NCBI RefSeq assembly: GCF_033958435.1
Contig: NC_134138.1
Coordinates: 192,731,298 to 192,795,297 of the forward strand
From: Carettochelys insculpta
Taxonomy: Eukaryota > Chordata > Testudines > Carettochelyidae
DNA length: 64,000 nucleotides
Direction: 5' to 3'
The translations under genes and the position numbers were made by a program. The notes under the pieces were generated by a model. It had not been told where the DNA came from. It made no database searches and was given only the letters and a program-made list of their open reading frames with translations. Below are positions 35,400-45,491 of the stretch, piece by piece (position 1 is the first letter of the stretch; each line of letters opens with the position of its first letter).

Positions 35400-36475
35400 G
35401 CATCTTACAGCATGGAGGCTTCATGGCTCAGACCGATTGAGCTGGCCTGCTCCGAACCTGTCAGGGAAGTATTACTGAACAGCAGGAAACCCTCTTCGAG
35501 GGTAGTATATGTAGCCAAATGGAAAAGGTTTACCATATGGGCCACGCAAAAGGGGTTGCCTCTGGGAGAGGCCCCAGTACCATGTATGCTAGACTACTTG
35601 CTGACCCTAAGCCAGACAGGGCTGTCACTATCCTCCCTGAAAGTATGCTTGGCAGCCATTTTGGCGTTTCACACAGGGGCTGGGAGGTCATCTGTCTTCT
35701 CAGACCCAGTGGTGAAAAGGCTCATGAAAGGAATGGAAAGAGTGAAACCACAGGTTTGGACCCCCCCCGCCAACATGGGACCTTAATTTGGTTTTGCCTA
35801 AGCTTATGGCTCCCCCATTTGAACCTCTCGCCTCCTGTTCTGTGGTGTTCCTTACCTACACGGTGGCATTCCTGGTGGCCATTACCTCAGCCAGAAGGGT
35901 GTCAGAGCTCAGGGCCCTGACAGCGGACCCACTTTATACAGTGTTCCACAAAGATAAGGTCAGGCTGAGACCCCACCCAGCATTTCTGCCTAAGGTGGTC
36001 TCCCCCTTCCACATTAACCAAGACATCACCTTACTGGTGTTCTATCCAAAGCCCCATGCCTTCCCTAGGGGGCAGAGCTTACACGCTTTGGATGTCCGGA
36101 GGGCACTGGCCTTCTATATGGACAGGACCCAACCCTTCCGGAAGTCGCAGCAGTTGTTTGTTGCAGTGGCAGACAGGATGAAGGGGCACCCAGTCTCCTC
36201 TCAGCAGATGTCCTCCTGTATAGTGGCCTGAATCAGAGAGTGCTGCAAGCTGGTGGGGGTTCCCCCTCCCCCAGTCAGGGCTCACTCCACGGGGGGACAG
36301 GTCCTCTGTGGTGTTCTTGGCCAATGTCCGTATCCAGGACATCTGCAGGGCGGCCACTTGGTCCTCCATTCACATGTTTGCAGCACATTAAGCAGTTACG
36401 CAGCATGCACGGGAAGATGCTGTGGTGGGCAGGGCTGTCCTGCACTCCTTTCGGGGCTTCGACCCTGCCTCCTAG
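35400..36475 (+). pseudogene. DIRS-4 tyrosine recombinase, broken
   Basis: The N-terminal domain includes SSRVVYVAKWKRF and MLDYLLTLSQTGLSLSSLKV. The catalytic domain includes FLVAITSARRVSELRALTAD, holding the first catalytic Arg. The His-x-x-Arg box reads RAHSTGG near 36279, so the second Arg appears replaced by Gly. Where the Tyr nucleophile is expected, after FAAH near 36387, a TAA stop occurs. The domain is split over several frames. Tyr position is inferred from family order. Confidence 0.72.
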
Positions 36476-36489
36476 ACATTGGCTTGCAG

Positions 36490-36600
36490 TCACCCAAATT
36501 GGAATGCACGTGAGCAATCACTCGAAGAAGAAAAGACAGTTACCTGTTTTGTAACTGGTGTTCTTTGAGATGTGTTGCCCATGTCCATTTCAAAACCCTC
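36490..36600 (+). repeat. DIRS-4 internal complementary region
   Basis: Positions 36494-36533 are the inverted copy of the element's left edge (31034-31073). The adjoining 36536-36597 is the inverted copy of its right edge (about 36767-36825). One internal segment complementary to both joined ends is the structural hallmark of DIRS elements and is thought to allow the circular intermediate to be completed. Confidence 0.8.
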
Positions 36601-36709
36601 CCACCTTCCCGTCTGTCAGACTAGCTGGCAAGAAGGAACTGAGCAGAGGGCAGGTCGGGCAGTACATGCTTGGGCAGCAAAGTAGGCACTACTTCAGGGG
36701 GGGCCGCAC

Positions 36710-36825
36710 CGACCCTAGGGCTACCAGCTAGGGCAAAAAGCTTCCGGCAACTGGGCATGCGAAATTGGAATGAACATGAGCAACACATCTCAAAGAACAC
36801 CAGTTACAGAACAGGTAAGTGTCTT
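36710..36825 (-). repeat. DIRS-4 right terminal inverted repeat
   Basis: Read on the minus strand it gives TTCTTTGAGATGTGTTGCTC, CCAATTTCGCATGCCC, GCCGGAAGCTTTTTGCCC and GGTAGCCCTAGGGTCGG, matching the left edge in order with scattered differences. About 30 bp at the outermost end have no counterpart in the left edge but do match the internal complementary region. Confidence 0.8.
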
Positions 36826-38608
36826 TTTCTACAGGCACGTTAACAATAAACAGGTTATCAGAGAAGATGTGGGGCCGTTACTGGATGAGGGAGGTGACCT
36901 AGTGACAGATGACATAGGAAAAGCTGAAGTACTCCGTGCTTTTTTGCCTCAGTCTTCACAGACAAAGTCAACTTCCACATGACGGTCCTTGACAATGCAG
37001 TATGGGAAGGTGGAAGGCAGCCATCTGTGAGGAAGGAACAAGTTCTGAGCTATCTAGAGAAACTAGATGTACACAAATCCATGGGTCTGGATTTAATGCA
37101 CCCAAGGGTACTGAGTGAATTGGCAGAGGTCATTGCTGAACCTTTGGCCATTATCCTTGAAGACTCTTGGAGATCGGGGGAGATACCAGATGACTGGAAA
37201 AATGCAAACATAGTGCCCATCTTTAAAAAAGGAAAGAAGGATAATCCAGGGAACTGTAGACTGGTCAGCCTTACCTCAATCCCTGGGAAAATAATGGAGG
37301 AAATCCTCAAGAAATCCATTTTGGAGCACTTGGAAGAGGGGAAAGTGGTCAAAAATAGCCAACATGGATTCACCAGGGGCAAATCCTGCCTGACCAATCT
37401 GATTAGCCTCTATGATGAGGTTACAGGCTCTGGGGACATGGGGAAGTCAGTGGATGTGTTATATCTTGACTTCAGCAAAGCTTTTGATACACTCTCCCAC
37501 AACATTCTTGTCCATAAGTTAAAGAAATATGGATTGGCTCCTTGGACTATAGAATGGATGGGAAGCTGGCTTGACGGTCAGGCCCAACGGATAGTGGTCA
37601 GCGGCTCAGTATCTGGATGGCGGTCTGTTTCAAGTGGAGTGCTGCAAGGCTCGGTTCTGGGGCCAGTGTTATTCAACATCTTTATTAATGACCTGGAAGG
37701 GGGACTGGGCTGCACGCTCAGCAAGTTTGCGGATGACACAAAACTAGGGGGAGAGGTAGATATGTTGGAGGGTAGAGAGAGAATCCAGAGTGACCTGGAT
37801 AAATTGGAGGACTGGGCCAAAAGAAGTTTAATGAGGTTCAACAAGGAGAAGTTGTAGCGTCCTGCACCTGGGGTGGAAGAATCCCAAGCATTGCTATAGG
37901 CTGGGGACCGACTGGCTCAGCAGCAGTACGACGGAAAGGGAACTAGGGGTTATGGTGGATGAAAGGCTGGATATGAGTAAACAGTGTGCCCTTGTAGCCA
38001 AGAAGGTTAACGGCATACTACGGTGCATTAGGAGGAGCATTTCGAGCAGATCTAGAGAAGTAGTTATTCCTCTTTATTCAGCACTGGTGAGGCCACATCT
38101 GAAATATTGTGTCCAGTTTTGGGTGCCCCCGTATAAAAAGGATGTGGATTTGTTGGAGCAGGTTCAGCGGAGGGCAACAAAAATGATTAAGGGTCTGGAG
38201 CACAAGACCTATGAGGACAGGCTGAGGGATTTGGGCTTGTTTAGTTTACAGAATAGAAGACTGAGGGGTGATTTAATAGCAGCCTTCAACTTCCTGAAGG
38301 GGAGCTCTAAAGAGGAGGGTGAGAAACTGTTCTCATTAGTGACAGATGGCAGAACAAGGAGTAATGGCCTGAAGTTGAACAGGGAGTGGTGTAGGTTAGA
38401 TATTAGGAAAAACTACTTCACCAGGAGGGTGGTGAAGCATTGGAATGTGTTGGCTAGAGAGGTGATGGATTCTCCATCCCTCGAGGTTTTTAAGTCCCGG
38501 CTTGATGAGATCCTGGCTGGGATGACTTAGTGGGGGTTGATCCTGCTTGAAGCAGGGGGCTGGACTAGATGACCTCCTGAGGTCTCTTCCAGCCCTGTGA
38601 TTCTGTGA
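36826..38608 (+). pseudogene. CR1 ORF2 3' part: reverse transcriptase and C-terminal domain
   Basis: After FYRHVNNKQVIREDVGPLLD (about 36827-36890) a 292-codon frame (36979-37857) covers the [86 protein letters not shown]. The catalytic FADDT box (37726-37740) is intact. A stop at 37857 and a frame change lead into a 192-codon frame (37952-38530) with the CR1 C-terminal region (KYCVQFWVPPYKKDVDLLEQ, VQRRATKMIKGLEH). The catalytic box survives, but the ORF as a whole is interrupted. Confidence 0.88.
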
Positions 38609-38658
38609 AAATCAATTACAATAAATTTGAATTTATGTCGTAGTGTAGATGTAACATT

Positions 38659-40650
38659 GGAGATCATCAAAGTGGACTACTCTATCCACTTGCGTTGTGT
38701 TCCTCCCACTTTACACTCCTTTGTCCTGTTTCTGGGACTTGTCTCACAAAGGATTCCTAAAGTTTATTCTGGGAGCAATAGATCTGTTCCAACCACAGTT
38801 CATTGGAAGAGGGATCTATTCCGGTGACTTTACCACCTTTGTTAGGAACAAGGGAATCCAGTTGTTGTCTCTACAAACTTGAACAATCATATCCTAGCAA
38901 AACACTTAATGGTAACAGAAGCTACCATAATTCCATCCTTATGTCCAGGTAACTGATACACAGGACCCTTCCTTCGATGTAGCTATCCAGCCCGCACACA
39001 AATTTACACTGTTGGGGACACTGATGCTAATAATGAGTTCTTTTTCTTTGCACTTGCCACATCCCAGAGAGTGTTCACAAAGATTCTGTCAGTGGTAGCA
39101 GCTTGTGTCCATCATTGGGGGATATCAGTGTTCTCCTATTTTGGATAACAGGCTTCTCAGAAGCTGGTGACCCCAGAGGTCCAGACAGCAATGTCTAGAC
39201 CATTTAAAAACTATTTCTGTCTCAGGCCTCTTCATCAACCACCAGAATCAGTGCTCAAAATCAGAGATGTGGAGTTAAGAATGAGATGCTTTCCCATCAG
39301 TCCCATCACACCATACAAAGTCACTCATTCAGTAATGCTGGGCTACAGGGCAGTGGTGTTTCACATTAATTGCAAAGGCAGAGCAAGATCCCTGTCCTTA
39401 CATTCATAACCTTAATAACTATGCATCTGGTGTGTATCTAATCAGATGTAATCATTAGCAGCCTATTTGCTATCTCTCCAGAATAAAATTGCAGATTCCT
39501 TGGGCAGACACTTCTAGCAAAATCATGATTGGAACTCAAGCACTCTTCCACCTGAGGTACACTGGAGTAGACCTCTTTGCTACCTTGAACAACGTGAAAT
39601 GTCTCCTATCTCAATGGAGGTCACAGCCATGATTCAGAATACCATGATAACAGTATGGTCTGTACCCTTTCTTGTACTTACCTACCCATACAATTAATCC
39701 TCAAGACCCCTCTCTAGCTGTACTGAGAAGTAGCAAGAGTCAGCCTCATGTCACCTGGTTGGCTGAGACAAGTGTGGTACTCAAACCTCATTCACCTCTT
39801 GGAGGTAACACCCTCCAGAATTCCTATTACAAGAAGTCCTCTGGCACAGAATTCTGTGTCCTGTATCTCCCATCCCCTTCTCCCTGAATCTGAGAACATG
39901 GCTGCTCAGTGACTCACAAGCATGGAATTGGCATTTCTGGATGGAGCTTAGTGTGTTTTCTTATCTAGTAGAAAGCTTAGTACTCATTAAACTTGCTTGC
40001 AGAGGTGAAAGTACTTCCAGTCCTGGTGCTTCCTCCCATTTTTTAAAGCCTAGGAGGTTCAGCTTTCTAAAATCCCAGACTGCCTATTTAAATTAAAGAT
40101 ACTGGGCCTATTAACTCTGTCAAAGAACTTCTGTCATCCTCACAGCTTTCCGCTCATCTGTTTAGGGTTTCTCAGGTTTTGCCTCAGCCATTAGCAACCA
40201 GGTTTCTTCAGTGCCTCTATAATTTGTTGCTTCCTATTTGACAGCCGGCTCCCCAGTGGTACTTCATTTGAATTTTAATGTCCTAAAAAAATCCCCCCAT
40301 CATATCAGTGGCAACCTGCACTCCCATCCATCTTTCTCCAAAATTTTGTTCCTAATTGCCATCACCTCAGCAAGGTGAATGAGGGGAACAGGAGGATATT
40401 GTGCTATACTTTCCACATTCTACAAAGAAACTGTGGAAGTCAGCTTCACTGGAGCTAACTGATGGTAGGCTGATGTCTTTCTAGTTGTCCTCCTTCACAG
40501 CAGGAGGTATTGCTCTGTACGGGTATGGGCTCACACTCTACTTTGAAGTCTCTAATTAAAAGTGCATTGATATGCACACATCATATGGTGGAGCATCCAC
40601 AGAGACAAATTTTGCACTTAAATTATTGCAAGGTAAGTAACCTCTCTATT
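38659..40650 (+). pseudogene. DIRS-3 RT, RNase H and recombinase remnants with right edge
   Basis: The pieces, in order, are GRGIYSGDF near 38813 (region just before RT), ATSQRVFTKILSVVAACVHH near 39060 and ISVFSYFG near 39125 in place of the Y-x-D-D box. An NKIADSLGRHF-like RNase H piece lies near 39482, and NFVPNCHHLSK-type text near 40340 corresponds to the ITSARRVSEL stretch. The right edge follows at 40560-40650. All are heavily mutated. Confidence 0.62.
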
Positions 40651-40994
40651 TTCAGATTTGGGAATATTGGATTTTTTTATAAATACTACTGGAAGGAATA
40701 TTATTTTTGGTGTTTGGTTACAGTTGATTGCTGTGGTTCTTAACGTAGTCCTGAATACCATGCTGAGAATTTTCAGACTTGCGCTGCTGTTTTTATACTG
40801 ATACCCTTTGAGAGGTGCTTTTAAAAAAAAAAAAAAAAGACGTAGATTTTACAGATTTTTCTCAAATTTTCCATTTTATCTGGTAAGGTCTTTCAAACTA
40901 TTTTTTTCAAATCATTTCAATCAAGTGTGGTGTTTTTCTGTCCTTTTAATCCTTGTTGTTTTTCTGAAGTTATTTTTACTTATTTTGCCTTCAG
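40651..40994. other. Intron end with A-tract, upstream of exon G
   Basis: This is the AT-rich remainder of the intron. A run of about 16 A occurs at 40823-40838, and a T/C-rich acceptor tract precedes exon G. Confidence 0.5.
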
Positions 40995-41165
40995 CTGGCA
41001 GTCGATCTGGATCTCCTGGAAGAGTTTTGACTACAACTTCACTTTCGACTATGAGCACAGGTGTTCAGAGAGTGTTAATCAATCCCGCAACAGCACAAAA
41101 ACGGAGCAAGATCCCACGAAGCCAAGGATGCAGTAGAGAAGCAAGTCCTTCTAGATTGTCAGTAG
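40995..41165 (+). CDS. CLASP2: CLASP2 exon G with first SxIP motif
   Basis: This 171-nt exon encodes AGSRSGSPGRV, then GVQRVLIN, then [22 protein letters not shown] within it is the first of two SxIP motifs by which CLASPs bind EB1 at growing microtubule ends. The surrounding SP and SxxxSP spacing is the known CDK/GSK3 phosphorylation region of CLASP2 that controls plus-end tracking. A pyrimidine tract plus CAG precedes it and GTAAGA follows; phase 1 on both sides. It follows the 15.8-kb nested-transposon intron. Confidence 0.96.
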
Positions 41166-42211
41166 GTAAGAATTCTCAAGCAGCTTAGGTTTTTTTGTTT
41201 TGTTTTTAATGAATGATGTTGCATTATTTATTTGCCTAGTGACAGATACTAGGGTTGGAAAACATATAATTGAAGCTCTAAAATCTGACTGGGGACCTGC
41301 AAAGCCAACACGTAAGAGGTGTCACACAACACATTTTCAAATTTAAGGTGGGACTGTGAAATGTACTGTTCTCCAACTGCACTGATCTGTGCCCTCCATG
41401 CTTACTCTTAAAGAAAAGAGCCTATGGAAGGAGTAAGCACGTAGGGCCCACCATTGTGGGGAACCCTCAAAATCTTTATGGTACACTGGAAACACTGAAA
41501 ACTGGGGAGATGAAATCAAGACAATGAGCTTCCTTTAAATACGTGTGTGAGGGAATATTATAAAATTGAATGTAATATGCTTCATATTTACCCCAAGTAC
41601 AGCCTCATGGTATAAATCAGCTATCTGCGCGCTCTCAAAATATGTCAGTAAATAAAACTACTGTTACTGGTATCCATAAGCTGATTTTCTGTAGTATTTT
41701 TTATTTAAGCATATCTTATCTTTACCTTAAACTGATTTTTCCACTTTTTAATAGATCATTGTACTGTACATTAATGTAGCAGAAACAGCATTTAGTTCCA
41801 TATTAAAAAAGAAAGATTAGCTGGAACTAAACTGTGTTAAGTTCTGAATGAACTACTTGTGTTGGTATGTTCTTCACAGGCTGTACTGATCAATGTTTCA
41901 ACTATAATCTGAAAAATCCTTTTCAAGCATTTTATTAACTATTCTTTAGAGAGGTACCAAAATCACATTAATTGATGTTGTGGGGAAGATACTTTACCTG
42001 AACTAGCTGCATTCAGTGTAATTCATCAAATCCATAAAATACCAGAACAAAGAAAGTGTTGTAATGCTAGATGAATAGATGCAAGACCTGTTCTTAAAAA
42101 CATGTAATTGATCTTATTTATTGCACAAACAAAATTACATTAAAACTACAACTTTTCTTGTGTCTTCTCCCTTTCTGTGCTGCTGTTTGTCTGTACCCTG
42201 AATCATACTAG
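41166..42211. other. CLASP2 intron between exons G and H
   Basis: A short (1,046 bp) intron between the two SxIP exons. No mobile element or other feature is recognised. Confidence 0.6.
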
Positions 42212-42319
42212 CACGAGGGAGCCGCATTCCTCGACCTAGTGTGAGTCAGGGGTGCAGTCGGGAGGCCAGCCGTGAAAGTAGCAGGGACACAAGCCCTGTC
42301 CGCTCTTTTCCACCCCTTG
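42212..42319 (+). CDS. CLASP2: CLASP2 exon H with second SxIP motif
   Basis: This 108-nt exon encodes [20 protein letters not shown] followed by [20 protein letters not shown] is the second SxIP EB-binding motif. The [12 protein letters not shown] repeats and TSP site belong to the phospho-regulated EB-binding segment. It is bounded by CTAG and GTAAGT and is in phase 1 with exon G. The residues match human CLASP2 almost exactly. Confidence 0.96.
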
Positions 42320-45063
42320 GTAAGTACTTGGAGACCCTTGTTGTGCATGGCTATCTATGCCCTTCATTGTCTGCATCTAATGAACCCATGCCACCTTCAT
42401 TTAACTTACAGTAGGTAAGCATTGTTTTTACCTCCTTGGGACTCATTTGCTAGTTACTTGACAACAGCAACATGTCAATGAAATGCCCATTTAAAAAGGT
42501 AAATGTCACACTGGTGTGTGTCTTACCTTTTACACCAAGAACCTGGGAAAAGGGAAGTTAACTTTACAACAGAGTTCCCACACTGAATCTTCAAAAAGAG
42601 CATTTCTGCTCAGAAAAATGACTAAATATGGTGTTTGGCAATTACATGTTGTCATCTTTTTCAATATCAAATGCTTGCATGCAAATAAAAACTTACCTGT
42701 CTCGTTTGCTTGAACTCAAAATCTAGATTTCTTTCTAGTCCCTGGATCAGGTGGATAAGATTGATGATTGGTTTTATATTCAGAAGTAATGATATGTGCA
42801 GTTACTAAGTATTTCTGATGATAGAAAAGGAGTATTGCCATATTAATACTACAGTGCTAATTGAAGCACCCAAAAAAAATCTATTTTTTCTCAAGTAAGA
42901 CAGTATGAATCTCAGTGCAGCCTGGTAGCAGTCTCATGGAGTTAGAAGATGGCACTTTCAGTCATTTTTCAGTGCAGACTTGCTTTGTAAGAATAGTATG
43001 CATTTTCTGGAAATAAATGGAAGCAAACAGTACGGGCCCCGTCAAGAGAGGATGAACCTGAATCCTGTGCTGAATTCTGCTTTTATTGTCTCAAAAACAG
43101 CATATCACATAATTGCAGTAATTTAGGTTGCTACATGGGCGGAGGCAGGGGGGAGAGGAGGTTGGCAACTTCTTTACATTTTGGATTTGAACAGCCACAG
43201 ATATTTCAGACTTCTTTCCTAGAGCTACTAGAAACAGTGACGCAACTTCTTAGTGCATTATTACTTGAAGGTTCTATCGAAATTTACCTACTTTTTATGA
43301 ACATATAATAGATTTTTAGTGCCTTTTTATTTCTTTCCAATTCCTTATACTATCCAGCAGAGATTCTTTGCACCCAGCTACTCAGCTCAAACCCAGAATA
43401 TTAAGATCTTTGCTCTCTTTTCAGCCTGAAGTTGAGGCACCCCAGTATTTTCCTAATTTGCATCTGAAGGTCTGATCTTAATTTTGGATAGTTAAAAGCA
43501 GATTGCTCCTTTCAGCCGTATCTTTACTGATGAAAAGTAGTAGCTTTCTCAGTATCTGATGTTAATTTAACCAGGTGCTGTTTAATCAGGAAACCTAGTG
43601 GATGAGCACACATTGTATAGAGTCCACTAGTACTGGTAGCTTCTGTAGTGTACTGCATATTTGTTTTCAACCAGTAGAGTGTTTTCAGATCCATCTGTGT
43701 TTCTTTTGCTACTTTGCAGCTTGGATTTGAGTAATTTAACAGCTTGCATGTTGTATATTAGTGACATGTTATGCCTAGCCATATGCTCCATATTTATGAC
43801 ACCATTACTAAACTAACCCTATAAATGCTGTTAGACATTTGGTTACTGGGACAGCTGTTGCATGAAACTGTATTTCTGTTAATGAAGTTTTTAACCTCTG
43901 TTTTCAGATACCAAATATCACAGATGGTTGAATCTGTTGCTTGTCTCAAGCACATAAAATAACCTACATGCAAGTCAAATTTTAGTAAACTTCACAAGAC
44001 TTAAATATGACAGGGAAATAAATATCACAGGTCTTCTTACCTTTCTACTTCTTCATTTCAAATTTTTCTAGTGATTAGTTAAGCTAGTTTGTCTGATGGG
44101 ATATTATTAATCTATTGTCAGAAGTCTATTTGTTTCAGTAAGCTGTGCAGCCCTTACTCAAATTTTTCACTGATTCAAGTGGAATATAGATTATGTAAAT
44201 CAGCTGTTTTAGCTTCCTTTTATAATGTGTGTGACAGTGTTACATATAACCATTCTGCAACAGTAGTCTGTTATTAAAGGCTCAGAAAAACGAATATTTT
44301 GTTTGTCGTATAATGTCCTCAGTTTATGCCATGTCTGTGTATTGTGTATAAACCTTTTTGTAATCCCACATTACAGCGGCACAAATAACAGACGCTGACT
44401 ATCGAACAAATGAGTGGGATACCTCTTCTAATTGACTGCTTTGAGAAACAAGTGATTTATAATTTATATGACAGTGAATATTGATTTATTACATAGTTAA
44501 TTTTAGAGGTTTATATTTTTTCTAGACTGCTTTCTAACCTCCTCTTACAAGAAAGCACTTTATTTTTTACTTCTTTTCAATACTTCTCATTGTAACAAGT
44601 CTTTAAAAACTTGGTAGAATAATAACCAAATTAAATAACTAGGGACGATCCATTATGTCATCAGGAGTATAAAGAGCACTCTTGCATAGATTGTGGAATG
44701 AAGTCAACATTATCTGTTATATAATATGCTATAGCCATGTATAAGCATAATTTGGCTTGCTGATTTTATGTATTTGTGGAGAGACAGGTTGTTTTATAAT
44801 CTTCTTGGTGACATTATGAACTGTTGAATTCATATCTTTAATCTTGAAGGCCTTGTGAGTGAAAGATTATCGAGAAATTAACCCACTATTGCTTGTCTTC
44901 CACACCCTACAGATAGCATTTTCCACTGCTATTGATTTTGTGTTATTTCATACAGCTGAATGTCCAGTTAAGTATGCTAGCCGATGATTGCCAAAGAAAC
45001 AAACACCCAGTAATACATTTAGAGAGGGGAGAATAAACCACACTGCCGTTTGTTTCACACTAA
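42320..45063. other. CLASP2 intron, no recognised feature
   Basis: AT-rich intron after exon H. A CTTACAGTAGGTAAGC string occurs near 42407. No coding text is seen. Confidence 0.5.
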
Positions 45064-45491
45064 GGCTGCATTTACATTAGCAAGTTCTTTTGGAAAAAAT
45101 GGGCCTTTTCTCAAAGAACCTGCAGCGTGTCAGCACACAAAATTCACCCTTTCTCTCTGAAATTGAAAGAATGCAGCGCTTTTTCCAGTGCCGTCTTCCT
45201 CTCCCAGATGAGGAAGAGTGCCTTTTTCTGAAAGAGCCTTTTGGGGGGGCGGGGGGGGGTGTAGATGCCCTGGGAGCCCTTTTTTCAAAAGAGCAGTCTT
45301 TATGGTGCCAGATTCAATCCCTAGCCCATTCTTTCTAAAGAGCAGGGGCTGTGTGGATGCACTTTCGAAAGAGTGGGTCAGTTTTTTGATCTGCTTTTTA
45401 GTGTGTGGACGTGCTGTTTTCAAAGAAATTCTTTTGGAAGACATCTTCAGAAGAACTTTGTTTGAAAGACTGCTGTAGTGTAGACATAGCC
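45064..45491. mobile_element. Harbinger-like MITE
   Basis: Ends read GGCTGCATTTACATTA and, inverted, GGCTATGTCTACACTA. Short motifs of the CTTTTGGAAAA/TTTTCTCAAAGA kind recur in opposite orientations through the interior. TAA precedes the left end; the right flank is not a clean match. A G-rich tract lies at 45241-45261. Open frames on both strands (about 85-126 codons) have no recognisable content. Confidence 0.58.

Larger units (their letters stand above)
31034..36825 (+). mobile_element. DIRS-4, complete-length DIRS inserted in CR1
   Basis: A 5.79-kb DIRS has recognisable ends on both sides. The left edge (31034-31140) and right edge (about 36710-36825) are inverted repeats of each other (TTTTTGCCC, GGTAGCCCTAGGGT and GGTGCGG blocks). 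An internal complementary region lies at 36490-36600. Gag, RT, RNase H and tyrosine recombinase follow in order on +. There is no target duplication beyond a possible TT, as expected for recombinase-mediated insertion. Frames are broken in each domain. Confidence 0.85.
30340..38608 (+). mobile_element. CR1 LINE, 5' truncated, split by DIRS-4
   Basis: A CR1 non-LTR retrotransposon lies in two parts: 30340-31033 (end of endonuclease and linker) and 36826-38608 (RT to 3' end). The text runs AACAAGAAGGGTT before the inserted DIRS and TTCTACAGGCACG after it, restoring the usual CR1 order. The 3' end has GGACTAGATGACCTCCTGAG and finishes in GTGATTCTGTGA, the CR1-type short terminal motif. CR1 elements retrotranspose by target-primed reverse transcription and are usually 5' truncated, as here. 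Confidence 0.88.
28553..38655. mobile_element. Harbinger-like DNA transposon split by CR1
   Basis: The left end GAGCTGTCTACACT at 28553 and the inverted right end GTTACATCTACACT (ending 38655) have matching sub-terminal text (AAAGTTGAATTTA on the left, ATAAATTCAAATTTA inverted on the right). The flanking triplets are CTT and ATT, only partly alike. The left body covers 28553-30340; after the CR1 only about 47 bp remain. The family resembles other TGTCTACACT elements in the window. No transposase frame was recognised. Confidence 0.62.
27075..40650 (+). mobile_element. DIRS-3, old DIRS split by a 10-kb nested insertion
   Basis: The left part (27075-28549) has an edge text TGGGTGCCCCACTACAGG near 27103, then gag. 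The right part (38659-40650) has RT, RNase H and recombinase pieces and ends with TGGTGGAGCATCCACAGAG near 40590, the inverted partner of the left edge, then GCAAGGTAAGTAACC. Domains are collinear and on one strand, so the two parts are best read as one element interrupted by the Harbinger-like/CR1/DIRS-4 insertion. Net length is about 3.5 kb, so internal sequence has also been lost. Confidence 0.65.

Noticed and set aside
31034..36825. LTR retrotransposon interpretation of the 5.8-kb inner element
   Set aside because: There are no direct LTRs, primer-binding site or integrase. The edges are inverted and a tyrosine recombinase and internal complementary region are present, so DIRS fits.
42407..42416. 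Possible 3-nt exon (TAG between CTTACAG and GTAAGC)
   Set aside because: It would insert a stop or a single codon depending on phase, has no support in CLASP2 proteins, and matches could arise by chance.
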